This document shows positions 24,264 to 36,228 of a DNA stretch of 64,000 bases, piece after piece. The position numbers and the translations under genes are program-made. Positions within the stretch are counted from its first letter, which is position 1, and each line of letters starts with the position of its first letter. A model generated the notes under the pieces. It saw only the letters and a list, made by a program, of their open reading frames with translations. It was not told the DNA's origin and made no database searches. Source of the stretch: Hypoxylon rubiginosum (taxonomy: Eukaryota > Ascomycota > Sordariomycetes > Xylariales > Hypoxylaceae); the NCBI GenBank assembly GCA_902806565.1, contig CADCXA010000021.1:744001-808000 (forward strand), written 5' to 3'.

Positions 24264-24838
24264 GTATGTCTGAGCGAAATTGAATGCTACAAGTAGGACA
24301 TACCTAGCGAATGGCAACACTTTGATTATATATTAATAGGCTGTGTTAAACACATCTTAGGTCGTTTATATAAATGCCTCAGGACGAGATGTTCCGAAAT
24401 CGACGGCAATTGCTGATATAAGGGGGAGGTTTTCAGTGTCTATGGTAAATGAAACTGGGTATAGTTTATTCTTACGATTGGTCTATGGTATAGAAGATAC
24501 ATCTGTTGGACTCCGAACATGGCGTTAAATAGTACTAGATACCTACCTAGGCAACACGTACTTTATACCATTACAGCCTTAAGCAGCATGATACCCCATT
24601 TTCCGAACACAACTGGAAGAAATACGATAAACATTGAAGGTAAGCAATAAAATACATATCCCTATTTTGGAACTCGGCGTATCGTGCTACTCGATGTTGA
24701 ATCGCAGTTGACCGGCTCAGCCTGGGTTTTATCGCCGGCTATGCTCAAAACCTATCCTGCCAATTCCCAGCGAGCCTTGGTTTTTCATGGATTTTCCTGG
24801 ATTTTCCCCGAGGCAAAACCCATCGCATAACTCGAGCA
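24264..24838. other. Convergent intergenic region
   Basis: Shared 3' space between the zinc-finger-like gene and the HET gene. No gene or repeat seen. Confidence 0.6.
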
Positions 24839-27134
24839 CTAGCCCAAGACTAACGAAATACGTTCCGACGCCAACTTATCCCATGCTTCCTTTTCAACTT
24901 CGCCACACGCAAGACGATACGCCACTCCGTCCTTCCATTCTACCCACAACACTGCTATGTATTCACCCGATCTTATAGGGAGTCCGTACTCTTCGTTTTC
25001 CTCATACCACGTCGCCTCACATGCCTTGTATTCGCTGATCGCGACCAACTCAACTCGTTTTCCTAGAGGCACCTCGCCGTAGTATGGGAAGTGTCCCGCC
25101 TGCCGGGGATTCTGATAATGAAGAACACCGACTTTCCCATTCTCAGCATCCCAAAGTTCCACAATTTCTTTCTCCGTAGACGTTAATGGCTTCCTCGTTC
25201 TCCATGCCCGCAAATAAGCCCGGCGCGTCTCGCAGAATAGGTACGCTGTCTGTTCCGGCATGGCTGGTGGCGTAGACTCGGAAATGTCTGGGGCAGGGAA
25301 AGGGTAACACCACTCTGCCTCAGGCATCGCCTCGTGTTTGAAAATGGGTCCACGGTAGCCTTCCAGGCTCAAGAATACCTTCTCTCTCTTCGTGGATTCT
25401 TCGTGGCGCGTCCAGCCAGGTGGCAAGGGTGTGTTCGGATCTTTATAGCGTTCCCGGTTGGTAAACCACGTTGACCTGATGAGTCGTCTTTCTGATACGG
25501 TCGCGTTCGGTGTGTCAGCTGTATACCACTCAGTTATGGGAAATGTCTCCTGGATACGATTCCAGTCTGGCATTATTCGTACCGTTTCATCGGCCCAAAC
25601 GTTAACGCTGCCCTGCCATCCAATCCACGACCATGAAGGGAGTCGCGATGGATGAAGTTGACTGGCGTTTTGTTTTTGTGAGTGTTTACGTCGACGAAGT
25701 TCACCCATTTCCAGAATATTATAACGCCATCCTAACGCATAGTCAAAGAGCATTTCCGGGAGGCCATACAGGAAGCCGCCGGTGAATGTTCGACTAGCGA
25801 CAGAAAGAAGCCCGGACATGGCTGGAAGAGCATCCTGGTTATAGCGAAATTGCTTTTCGTTATAAGTAGAGACCATTTTGCTCATTTCCAATAGATCCGG
25901 AAATCCGTTTGGAATATCGCTCATTGGATTATCGGCAAACATATCGACTTCTTCCCCGAAGATCGTCTCCTCGTGCCAAATGCTACAAGAGCACTGCCAG
26001 TGAAGCTCTTTTTCCCTGAAAAATAATTTACGACTTGAATGTATATACTCTTGGTATGTCCAGCCCCGGCTCGCGTACAGCATGTCAGGTATCACTTCGA
26101 CATTTCAAAGGTCAGTACTTGCTCGAAGAGAAGCAATTATGAACTAAGAGACTCGTGCCTGGAGTCACACCTGCAATAATTTCTTGGCATCTTATGGACT
26201 AAGGTGGAGTGAGTGAAACTGCTTGAAACTACTTACCTTGAATCCCATAAGTATTTCTCACCACAACCTGCTCTTTCCCGAATGGAATGACTTCCTGGTA
26301 CATTTCGCGAGAGCGAGAAATGCCTCTTAGGCCTGGAAGTCCTTCCTCCGAGTCGGTATCCATAGCGATTATTGTGACGATAGCATTTCCATAAATGGCG
26401 CCCATAAGCTGTAGCTGCTGAGTTGAAACGTCGCGATCGTGATGCGGAATGCAAAGTGCGTCCGCCCAAAGGTAACGCTCGCCCATAATGGACGTTACGT
26501 GCATGGCGTGTTGGATCATTGGAGAAAGGTAGGTTGACACCCATGGCATCTCCAACGCATTGTCGCGTTGTAGCTTGGACCAACTGTCAGCGTCAATTTT
26601 ATAGCTGGGATGATCACCAAATCTATAACTAAGCGCAACAAATGCCTCCTCGATGTTCTGGCCAGGCACTATGCACTTGTCATTGACGTCGATCAACCAA
26701 GCAGGTCGGGTTTTCCAAATCTTTAACGGGTTATGGCATTTTGTGCCATGCTCCGTCAGACACTTGTCCTTCCATTGCCGTGCAAGATTGATATCAACCC
26801 AGTCTGGATCCAAAATGCGGCCTATGCCTGGGTGGTCAGAAACCGAGCTTCTTTTCACTAACAAGGGATGCCAATCGCATCCTGATATGGCATGAATACG
26901 GGCGCTCTCGGATTCTGAACGCGGCGAGAATTCCACATCTGAACGCGGCGAGAATTCCACATTTGAGCGTTGGTGATATTCAGAAGAGTGCTTGTAGCGT
27001 TGGAATAGGGACTCGTGGATTGAGCACGATGAGGAGAGTATCTCGTCGACAGAGCCTAGGTTGATCTTGTCCCTCGACTTGGTGTTTGTCAAGCCAAGCC
27101 ATATGGTATTGCAAATATTGCAACTTTCTTCCAT
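24839..27134 (-). CDS. HET-domain protein (heterokaryon-incompatibility type)
   Basis: Exons 27134-26237 and 26094-24839 give 717 residues. The intron has donor GTAAGT and branch CTGAC, and the frame is kept across the split Val codon. The N-terminal region holds a Cys pair (SCNICNTIW). The HET domain follows, with the hallmark blocks AFVALSYRFGD, then YLWADALCIPHHD, then MGAIYGNAIVTIIA, and after the intron LYASRGWTYQEYIHSSR. HET domains are TIR-like and can trigger cell death in fungal allorecognition (family knowledge). The C-terminal ~400 residues are typical of HET proteins but have no effector domain that I recognise. No WD40, ankyrin or NACHT module is visible. The sequence has a 24-bp in-frame duplication near residues 70-90. 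I chose the ATG at 27134 because no earlier in-frame ATG exists. Confidence 0.88.
26926..26975. repeat. 24-bp in-frame tandem duplication within the HET gene
   Basis: Two nearly identical copies of a 24-bp unit give the peptide repeat [SN/SD]VEFSPR in tandem, ahead of a third partial serine-rich copy (SESES). The reading frame is preserved. Confidence 0.85.
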
Positions 27135-28235
27135 GATGTGCTGAATTATAAGAGGCTCGAAAGACGCAGGTGCATGATTTTTATTATCTCGCAAAAGAGG
27201 ATGTTTAGTAGAACTTCGCAGTGCACTTCCGAATTCACAACCCGAAGACCCGTGTGCTTATCTTTAAGTACTGGGTTGTCCTTAATATCGTGTAATATCC
27301 ATAGGAGGATAGATGCATGAGGGTGGTCAAATGGTAGGGCTGTGCTTCCACACCATATGCTCGAATGCTACCTACCTGGTAAACGCGTTTAGGACGGTGA
27401 TTCCCCAGTCCCCAGAACAAAAAGATATCCTCTTAAGCGGCTTGATGGTATCAAGCAGCCCTATGTCATTAATGATTGATAGAAATAAAATAAGCCCGAT
27501 TTCAATAGGAAAGTCGACGCTGATAAAAGTGACTAGCTGCCTAACCTATCCTTCGGCCGGAGAAGGGGTATCGCGAACTTCCTTACACCACAGATGAGTC
27601 CGGCTCTAATTGGCTAGCCACGCCTCAGCGCACGTCCAATAAATTCTTAAAAATATTAATAATTAATATAATTTAATAAAGCTTATCTTGCGTAACCTTT
27701 CTATCCTACCTAGGTCCTGGAGCAACAGAACTATAAAGGAAAATGTTAAAAAGTGTAGGGCGATTCTAAATATCTAATTAGCTGGTGGAATTATGGTATC
27801 GTTGTGCTAATTAGGCGGCAAAGGGGGTTATCTCCAAGAGAAAAAAAAAAGAAAAAAGGAAAGAAAAAAAAAGACCATCCAGTACACACTGAATTTGAAG
27901 ACCCGAGATCAACATCCGACAATCGGATAACGAGCCATTATAATATCCAGGCTCTCAGATATTAAAATGTTGCACACGTAGGCTGAGTGCGAAAGCCGAG
28001 CCAAAAGCTCCTCAGCGCACAGACCACATGTTGGTTAACTGGGAGCCCTTATACAAGTATCTCCCCCTATTTTAGTTACTGGTGTACATATTTAGAGGTA
28101 ACTACGAAGTACAATTGACATAAAAATACAGACGCCTTGCACAGCTGACAGTACCTGGATGGCCCATTTAGGGTTTTCTCTTCAACTTACTTTTCAGCCC
28201 GGTAAACAAGGCATTAAGAGCTAGTCTCATCATCA
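27135..28235. other. AT-rich intergenic block
   Basis: An AT-rich run (about 27645-27690, then poly-A stretches at 27838-27880) is flanked by an 11-bp direct repeat, CCTCAGCGCAC, at 27623-27633 and 28010-28020. No coding frame. It may be an old degraded insertion. Confidence 0.5.
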
Positions 28236-31200
28236 TTATCCGAGGACATCGTAGTAGTCGCCAAAGGTATCCTCGTAGTCCGAGTCGTCATCCCACTCCT
28301 CGGCATCCTCTTCCGGGTCGTCGTCGAAGATCTCCTCGAAATCATCGAGCGCCTCCTCGTCCTGGTCGGCCAGCAAGCCACTAGTCCCGATCTCGAGGTC
28401 GCCCTCGTCGTCGACGAGGGAGCCGTCGAACTCGAGCTCGACGGCGTTGTCCGCGTACTGCTCCGCGGCGTCGCCGTCCCACCCGGCCCAGGCGCCGTCG
28501 GCCCGGCCCGTGATCTCGAGGAACAGCATGTAGCAGTCGTCGACGGCGCCGTTGGTGACGCTGTACTCGACGTCGGGCGACCGGAGCAGGGCCAGGCCGG
28601 CGTCGATGTCGGTGCCGTTGATCAGGTACACCTTGGCGCCCGCCGTCGCGTTCTTGTACGTGCACACGGCCGGGAAGAAGATCTCGTCGTTGGTGTCGAT
28701 CGCGGCCAGCAGGCTCGGCGCGTCCTCGCTGTCGTCGTCGGTGTAGTAGAAGGGGGTGAGAGCCCTAGAAAAAGCGAGAGCATGTTAGTTTGTGAGAATT
28801 ACTAGAGGGTGGGTATGAAGTAGGTTTGCTTACACATAGACGGCGGTGGCCGGCAGGGTCTCCTCGTCAGAGGAACGGAGACGGCTGACGCCGACCTTGG
28901 ACATGGTGTTGTTGTAGTAGTGGAGGACGCCACTGTTTGGGGTTGTCAGGACCACGTCCTCGTATCCGGACCAGAGCGTCGTGCAGGTGCTGTAGTAAGG
29001 CAGCGTGTTCGCCGTACCGTTCTTCTGGAGGTAGAGATTGCCGTCCTCGCAGGCCGCAAGGGTGTACTCTCCGTTGGTACCGTTCAAGCTGAGGGTGCTG
29101 TACCAGTAGCCGTCCAGCTCGCTGTCGTCAAGATTGTAGGGGGTATCGGCAAGGCTGAGCCCGGCAAACCCGAGGTCCGCGTCCTTCTCGATCACGTACT
29201 GCGTCAGGTCGTAGATCTTCGAGCTGTTGCTGGTCGAGTTAGAGTCCCGCACTGCGAGCTTGGCATACTCCTCGTCGGAGATGGCCAGTCGGCTCTGGAT
29301 TCCGACTCTACCATTGCTGGTGCCGTCTGTCTTGTTTCTAAGACGAGGTATGTTAGCTAGGAAGACACATGATATAGTTCTGGAAGAATGTGCTTGAACT
29401 TACCCGATACAGTATGAGGCGATTATGTGGTCAGTGCCGTTGAGCAGACTCTTGCTACCCTTAACAAGGCCAAAGCCGTTGTAGAAGGCATTGACGTCGT
29501 TCTTGACGCTGATCGTGGTAGAGATACCAGAGCAATTGTTGGTGGGCTTCAGACCGGAATCAAACGACTTGTCGGTAGCGTTGTAGCTGGCTTGAACCGC
29601 TACGGCGGCAGCAGCCTTGATCGATGGGATGGTCTCGACACCGACAGCTCCCTTGCACTTCTCGCAGCCGTTGAAAGTGGTGACGGCGAGTTCCAAACCA
29701 ACTGGCACGCCGAACTGGACGGCGATCTCGACGGAGCCCTCGGCCTCGAAGGTCGGCTTGAACTGAGGCGTGAAACCGGTGGACGAAGCACCGCCCTTCT
29801 TCCAGTCGTAGTGGTACTTTGCGCGGGCCAAGCTGATGTCAGCGCGCGCAAGGGCGCTACCGGTCATGTTGACCGAGAATTTGAGCTCAGTGCCAATTGA
29901 GATGACGGGTCCAATACTGGCGAAACCAATAGTGAATGGAGTAACCGGCACGTCGTACAGGTTATTCCGGAAAGTGTCCTCGCGGTAGTATTGGGCGTAG
30001 ACGCCAAGGCCGACGCCAATTTCGAGGTTCAAGTCGGCCACGAAATGGCCATCGGTAATACCCTTGGTGACTTCAATGGTAATATTACCCGAGGTCTTCA
30101 ATGATCCCGTAAGGCCGCACTTGACACAGTAGAAACTGATGAAGTTGCCCTTGTTCACGGTCGTCTGCTTCTTGCTTCCCGAGGGCCGCAGATCGGTGGA
30201 GGCCGGGAGCGAGCCGATCGTCTTGATCAGGATCGCATCACCCCAGGGGCTCTCGACAATCTTGGCACCTCCCTTGGGCTTGCAGGCATTTGCCACCTTC
30301 TTCTTCTCGTCGGCGGTCTTGGCATCACTACATTCCTTGGCGGCGAGCGGGAGGATTAGCTTGTCGAAGTCCTTCTCGAACTTGTTAGGCTGGCCAGTCA
30401 GGATGTTTCCGCCGACCTCAACGACAGTCTTTCCGACTTCGTATACCTTGGTGGCAACCTTGACTACATTCTTCTTGACGCTCTGGGCAGCCCCCTTCAC
30501 GCGCTCTCCGGTGTTCTTGATGGAGGTTTTCGCAGTGTCAGCAAGCTTAGAGGCACCCGAAGAGATCTTATCAAAGACGACCCATCGCTTCGTAACCTCG
30601 CCTTCATCGTCGAATAGGATGCTCTCGACCAAAGAGCCATAAGAGAAGTTGCCTGCCTCTAGATATCCGAGTCCCTCGTCTAGGTCATCATCGAAGTAAG
30701 GGCCAAGACACGCGGTAGGGAGACCGTACTTAGTATCTACAGGAGGTACACAAGTAGTGGTTTCCGTCGGCGAAATGGAGTAATACGTAGAGGATGGCGA
30801 ATCAGTGCTCGTTGGAGAAATGGTTGTTGCAGAAGCAGTCCCTGTGCCGTAGGCGACACGCTGGTTACCATAGGTTCCCCAGACCAGGTTCACGTCAGAG
30901 ACAAGTTCTTCGATAGCCTTCGCCTGTCCGGCAGCGGTCGCCGAGAGCGACCCGGAATCGAAAATAATCTCGGTAGCGCTGAAGTAGCAGCGCTGGCCAA
31001 GGTCGTAGTCTCCACAGCCTTCGGTGTAAGTGACGAAGATAATTTTCTCGTGATTCCAGTTGGCGAGAGCGTGCTCAAGGGCAGCCAGGTCACTAAAATT
31101 GCACATTCAGGGGTCAGTATAAGCTCTATCATGTCGAGGTAGTTTTAAAAGCATCACACAGGTACCATGTCATGCTAGAAGTGTGTTTTCATTGATTCCA

Positions 31201-31886
31201 ACTACTTGGGAAGATGGAGAGATGAAACGATGGGGCACTAACCTGAATACAATAATAAGATCCCCATTGGGCGCAACAGTTACACTGATGACAAGAGCCG
31301 AATGATCCAAAACAATGGAGGGGGCTGTCCATCGAGGAATAGCAACGGCGTAGATTCCGGCAGAACCTATCGCGGAAAGTTGTTAGAAGACGATTCATCA
31401 TTAAAGAACTCTAGAATGTGTCTGTTGGCAACATTGGTAGAAGAATACCAGGACTTATTCGCCCTTGAATTGGATGGAAGGGGTGATATGTGACATACCT
31501 GGAGTGCTCTCCTGTGCGTAATGGATGGGAGACCCTGATCCAGAGTCCTTCGGAGTAAGATGGGTGATGTCGCTTCCGTCATGGTCAGATGGAATGGCAG
31601 GCAGCAGTGTAGCTATCGGGCCAAGCTTTTCCGTTGGATACTCATATGTTGAGGTAGGCGAAGCTGAAGGCGTTTCCGTTACGGATACAGTGGTTGCAGC
31701 AAGTAGATATGCTGGAGTGGTTGAAGCTGTAGACAAGGTCGAAGAGGTTTGTACGGTACTGTTGGACGTAGACGAGGAACTAGAAGAAACAGTCCCATTG
31801 CCTCGAGGATAATGCATCTGCCCAGGAAGGGCGAGAACATTAGTTCCCGCCGCCAAAAGGGAGATCAGCCACCCTACTGACCTCAT
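28236..31886 (-). CDS. Large secreted protein, DUF7029/DUF7223-like, with acidic C-terminal tail
   Basis: Five exons: 31886-31499, 31366-31243, 31092-29404, 29337-28834 and 28764-28236 (1077 residues). All four introns have good donors (GTATGT, GTTAGT, GTAAGT, GTAAGC) and joins keep the frame. Residues 1-20 are a signal peptide (MRSVGWLISLLAAGTNVLA). A Ser/Thr-rich stalk follows to ~110. The next domain runs from about WTAPSIVLDHSALVISV through VTYTEGCGDYDLGQRCYFSA to ELVSDVNLVWG, which matches my memory of fungal DUF7029. A middle region includes a long basic-amphipathic segment (KLADTAKTSIKNTGERVKGA) and a beta-rich domain with FTIGFASIGPVISIG, DUF7223-like. The last ~65 residues are very rich in Asp/Glu. 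Many N-glycosylation sequons fit export. No catalytic motif is recognised, so the function is unknown. Surface or extracellular location is inferred from the signal peptide. Confidence 0.82.
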
Positions 31887-34707
31887 GTTGGACAGTATAT
31901 TAAGTATTAAAGCAAATATAAAAGAGTGTAGCTTGTGATGTGACACAAAGTAAGGAGTGACAGCGGCTTAAAGAATGACTTATAAAAGAAAGGCGAGAGC
32001 AGTGAAGATAGCAAAAGCTAAGATACTCGAGTCGTTTTACTTGAAACCCCACATAAGTAGAAGGCTGTTGAAGCCATATCGAATTCCATGACACAATGCT
32101 AGACTCGGTCTCGACTCTCGACCAGGACGTGCGTTACCGGATGGCGCTTCCAGTGGATGCCAGATTCGTCAGCCCTCAATTACTCCATGAAGTTCAGCTC
32201 GTCAAAAGGCGTCTACTTGTACAACTCTAGCCTAATGCTATGCTCTGGTTGGTTTCCATCAGGGTTGACATAATTTGGACGCGTTCGGGGCTTCGCTGTA
32301 GTGTCCCTGGAATCACTAGCTGCTGTATGATCAGGCCATAATTGTGGTAGACATGCGGTGGCTTTTTTTGTCATCTTAAATTATGTTGCTCTCCGAGTTC
32401 TATTTCCTCCTAAATCAACGTCGCCATGTCAAGGGAGGGGTCAAGCAAAGGGCCAGATAGAACCAGATCCAATGCTTCAAGACGCCAACTGTGGCACGCT
32501 TCCTAATGGAGTTGCATAGTTGATTTGACGGGATGAAAAATCTTACTCTTCTCTGTCAGGTGGATAGTAAAATCACCAGATTGCATTTGCCAGTAGAAGC
32601 TTTAGAGACGACGGTGCTGGCAACGGGGTGTTAGCTCCGCCTCTATCAGAAAATATTATATTGGCGCTATTGCTTCTCCCTACTAGCCCGACTTCTCTCG
32701 AAGGCAGTATCAGTAACTTCCTGCAAGGCACGGGATTTTCTGCAAGGAACAAGAAACGGCGAGATAGCTGATTGGCTGAATTTAGCGATTAAACCAACCC
32801 AGCGGCTCAGATCCGCACCCGTTCCGCCAGCGCTGCTCCAGCCGCTAGGCGGTGATGACAGCGCACGAAGTCAGAGCTAGGTCGTTAGGGTCCGGACTCT
32901 GCTGACATCTTTCGTGGCTCCCGACGGGCTGGAAATCTAATTTAAATAGACTACTAGCTAATCGTAAAGCTATGCCTATCGCGGTATACATCGCGCTCAG
33001 CTCGACGGCGTGTGTAGCTCAGGCGCAGCTGAGATCGGTCTAGATCGCTCACCCCCTTATCACACATGGTATGTAGAGCCGCCGCTTGGGCAACTAACCA
33101 CGTTCAGTTAAGTCTTGCATCAATCATGCCACGACTTTGTTGACAGCTACATATGGGGTATAAAACTTGCTTGAATACCTAACTACTATACTATAGACCC
33201 TCATAATGCCGAGGTTATATATGGATCTTGGTCTTAGAAAGGGGCGTATGTTACCCGCACAGCTTAGTCATTAGACTCGTATTGAAGAGGGCGTGCTCCC
33301 TCCTTTTCAATCAATATTCCCAAGTCCTCATCGCATTGACTAGCCTAGTTCAACCCGGCGGAACAGCCTTAAGCGAAGGGACCATGGGGAAACCCTCGCA
33401 AGAATCTTCTAGCTCGCCCCTTATATGTTCGGGGACCATATGGTATATGGTCGGGCGATGTGTGCCCGGAAGCGCTCCTCCCTCCGCCATCGGCAGTAAA
33501 TGATGGACGGCACATTAGAAGCACACTGTGTGTAAGTAACTTAATTCACAGTCTTTATGGTAGCTCAAGGCCCTGTAATTATACTGATTGGCCACCTAGG
33601 TCTAGGGCATGGGCTGCTATTCTGCTTCAAATCTAGCGCATCGCTAATACAGTAGGGATTAGGAGACAACATGTAGGTACCGTATATTCTATTAATAAAA
33701 TACTGTATTAACCCCGTACTACTAAACAAAGAATAGCGATCCAACACTTGGAACTTAGGTAGTGGGTCAGCATAATTCCAGGGCACTAGGCCACTATATC
33801 ACTATTCAATACTGTTCGTAATTAGCCAGATACACACTGTGCGCTCCCAAGAGCTAGATGTGCAAATATTTTGGCCCGGACCTTACAGACGTGTAATGCC
33901 CCTTAACACGTAGGTAATAAAATTTAATTTAGGCGGTTAAGCGGACAAGACTAGCAATTTAATCCGAAATACTTGTCACAGAGCGCAGAAATAACAACAT
34001 TGTTATCTGCAAAGGGCGACTTGTATCCGGGGCCCTTTGTCTTGCCCCCCTATCTAGACCAGCACTGCTAGCTCTCTACGCAACAACACAGCTGTTTCCT
34101 TACTACTTGGTTGGCTTCGTGACAGAGTCGACGCCTTTAAAATCCTGATCCAAGTATGTGCGTATACTTAATACATGACTTTCTGTAAGTATTTTGGAAT
34201 CCCCTTCGTTATCCTTTTCACGATCTTATACCCTGCCGCGAGACTAAGCACCTACCTAAAGCGGCAGGTATGCAGTATTTAAGCCAATCATATTGCGTAA
34301 AATTACCCCCAAGTACAGCTTCAATCAAGTCCTTGTCCGGCCTACCCCCTATAATTACAGCGCACATGGCTTTCATTGTACTACTGGGATTCGTCTTGGT
34401 ATCTACTTGATTTCAGTACACCTGGTCTTAGACTCCTTAGAAAATCCTCGAATCCCATACACAACTCTAGTTTTTTTTCTAATATCTCATTTCCTATAAT
34501 AAGATAGACTAGAGTCTGTCATTTGGTGGTGACAAGTACGCCCAAAAGCCTTCTGTCAAGCTTACCGAAACCTTAACAACTGAGTGTCTTGCCAAAATAG
34601 CAAAGGACCAGCAACCAACAACCCGATGGGAGAACCTCCAGCACCCTCCCGTGATAACACATGAATGAAACAGAAGAATATGAGACGAGCCAGCAAGCAA
34701 GGAGATA
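31887..34707. other. Intergenic region
   Basis: A 2.8-kb spacer. It contains the promoter of the large secreted protein gene on its left. The part from 32600 to 34500 is AT-richer and patchy, and looks like old repeat-derived DNA, but I cannot define element ends. Only short frames occur. Confidence 0.5.
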
Positions 34708-36228
34708 TCAACCATCCGAAGAAAACACATCATCGCCTTCCTCCATAGCCGGGCCCTCGAACGTACTCGTGGCACGGTTAGATTGGCGGCCACGAGGACC
34801 AGAATGAGGCGTGTTTATCACCGCGTAGGGGCCGATGTGACCCACGACTTCGGAGTTGAAAAAGTTCAACTTCCGCCGGCGTCCCGGCAGCTGCTGCTGC
34901 GGTTGCTGCTGCTTCTGCTTCCCCTTCCGCGCCGGGCTCCCGGTCCGCACGCCGCCTCCGGCCTGCCGCCGCGGCGGGCTATACGCCACCTTCTGCCTCC
35001 TGTTGGCCGTCGGCGTCGACGCCGTAGGCAGCGCGCGATACCGACCTCCTCCGTCGTCTCGGCCGCCGGAACCCGAGCCCGAGCCCGAGCCCCGGATGCT
35101 GAGCCTCGCGATCCGCTCCTGCGCCTGCAGGATGTCGGCCGTAGTCGAGGCCAGCCGCTTCTTGCTCTTCGACGACGACGGAGCGGTAGCTGCGAGAGGA
35201 GGAGGAGGAGGAGGAGGCGGCGGCTTCGCGCACATGGCCTCCGCTAGCACCGTCTGCTTGACGACCGCGGCCCGCTGCCTCGCCTCGTCGACGAGGTCGC
35301 GGCGGAAGGCCCGGCGGTACTCGTCGATGGAGCGGCGGCAGCAGCGCCACCACCCCTCGAGCATCACCAGCTCCGCCACGTCCGCGATCTCCTGCAGCGT
35401 CGCCCGCGGCCGCATCGCCACCCGCCGGACGTGGTCGACGTCGGGCACGAAGCGCGTGTTCACGGCCCGCGGGGACCCGAGGCGCCAGCCGCACTTCTTG
35501 AGCACGTCCCGCCACGCCTCCTTGAGCTTCTCGACCATGTTGAGGAGGATGTACTCTCGCTGGAAGTTCAGCAGGTCCTCCTCGGAAGGCGTGGCAGGGG
35601 CCGGCGAAGAAGGCGAGGGGCTCTGGGTCCTCTTCGTCAGGATGATCTTCTGGGGCCTGACAGGAGATTCTTCGTCTGAAAACTCGCTCATGTCTAGAGT
35701 TATCTTGCTGGATCGGTTGATGGGGTGAAACGACGAAGGAAGTCCTTCTCTTAAGTCTTCCTGGCATAGAGTGGAAGCTTCCACAATTACCAACAATTCA
35801 GCCTCCTGACCTTTATCATTTGGGGTTCCTATAAGAGGCAGTGTGGTATCATTGTTATTTCCATCGGTATGCGGCGTTGCAGGAAGTCCCTCGTCTGGCT
35901 CACTGAGGGGTGTAGTAGGATATTCCGTAGCAAATGAGCCATCGGGGCTGTCGGTAGCTACGAATGGCCGAGAAGGGGGTGTTTTGAAAGGCGATGGGGT
36001 TGTGTGGCTCTGTCCCGAGTCTTTATGGGGTGTAGCGGGCCGTCCTTCGGACGACTCCTTGGGTACGGCGAGAGCCTCCCCAACAGGCTTGACATTAGGG
36101 TCGCCGGTCGACGTGACTGGTTGGGACGGTGCTGTAACACGATCATGGTGTTGATATTCATCCACCAGATCCGCGATCACCTCAGGGTTTGGAGCCTTCT
36201 TGGCTAGCGAGTCATGTTCGGAATCCAT
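34708..36228 (-). CDS. Hypothetical, largely disordered protein
   Basis: A single exon of 506 residues. The first ATG in frame is at 36228; frame upstream has no other ATG. The N-terminal half is Pro/Ser/Thr/Glu-rich and contains degenerate repeats built on GRPATPH / EGLPATPHTDG / EGLPSSFH spaced ~40 residues apart. Residues ~225-345 look folded and helical (MVEKLKEAWRDVLKKCGWRL, then QEIADVAELVMLEGWWRCC and RRAFRRDLVDEARQRAA). A polyproline run comes next, followed by a basic, Gln/Gly-rich stretch and a short conserved-looking end (VVGHIGPYAVINTPHSGPRG). There is no signal peptide. I do not recognise the family. The basic tail and GRRRK patches would suit a nuclear or nucleic-acid-binding protein, but this is inference only. 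The opposite-strand frames are shadows caused by high GC. Confidence 0.72.
   Translation of the reverse strand: MDSEHDSLAKKAPNPEVIADLVDEYQHHDRVTAPSQPVTSTGDPNVKPVGEALAVPKESSEGRPATPHKDSGQSHTTPSPFKTPPSRPFVATDSPDGSFATEYPTTPLSEPDEGLPATPHTDGNNNDTTLPLIGTPNDKGQEAELLVIVEASTLCQEDLREGLPSSFHPINRSSKITLDMSEFSDEESPVRPQKIILTKRTQSPSPSSPAPATPSEEDLLNFQREYILLNMVEKLKEAWRDVLKKCGWRLGSPRAVNTRFVPDVDHVRRVAMRPRATLQEIADVAELVMLEGWWRCCRRSIDEYRRAFRRDLVDEARQRAAVVKQTVLAEAMCAKPPPPPPPPPLAATAPSSSKSKKRLASTTADILQAQERIARLSIRGSGSGSGSGGRDDGGGRYRALPTASTPTANRRQKVAYSPPRRQAGGGVRTGSPARKGKQKQQQPQQQLPGRRRKLNFFNSEVVGHIGPYAVINTPHSGPRGRQSNRATSTFEGPAMEEGDDVFSSDG

Noticed and set aside
34856..35767. Overlapping long frames opposite and out of frame to the 506-residue hypothetical
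   Set aside because: Ser/Arg- or Arg/Pro-rich shadow products of a GC-rich coding region.
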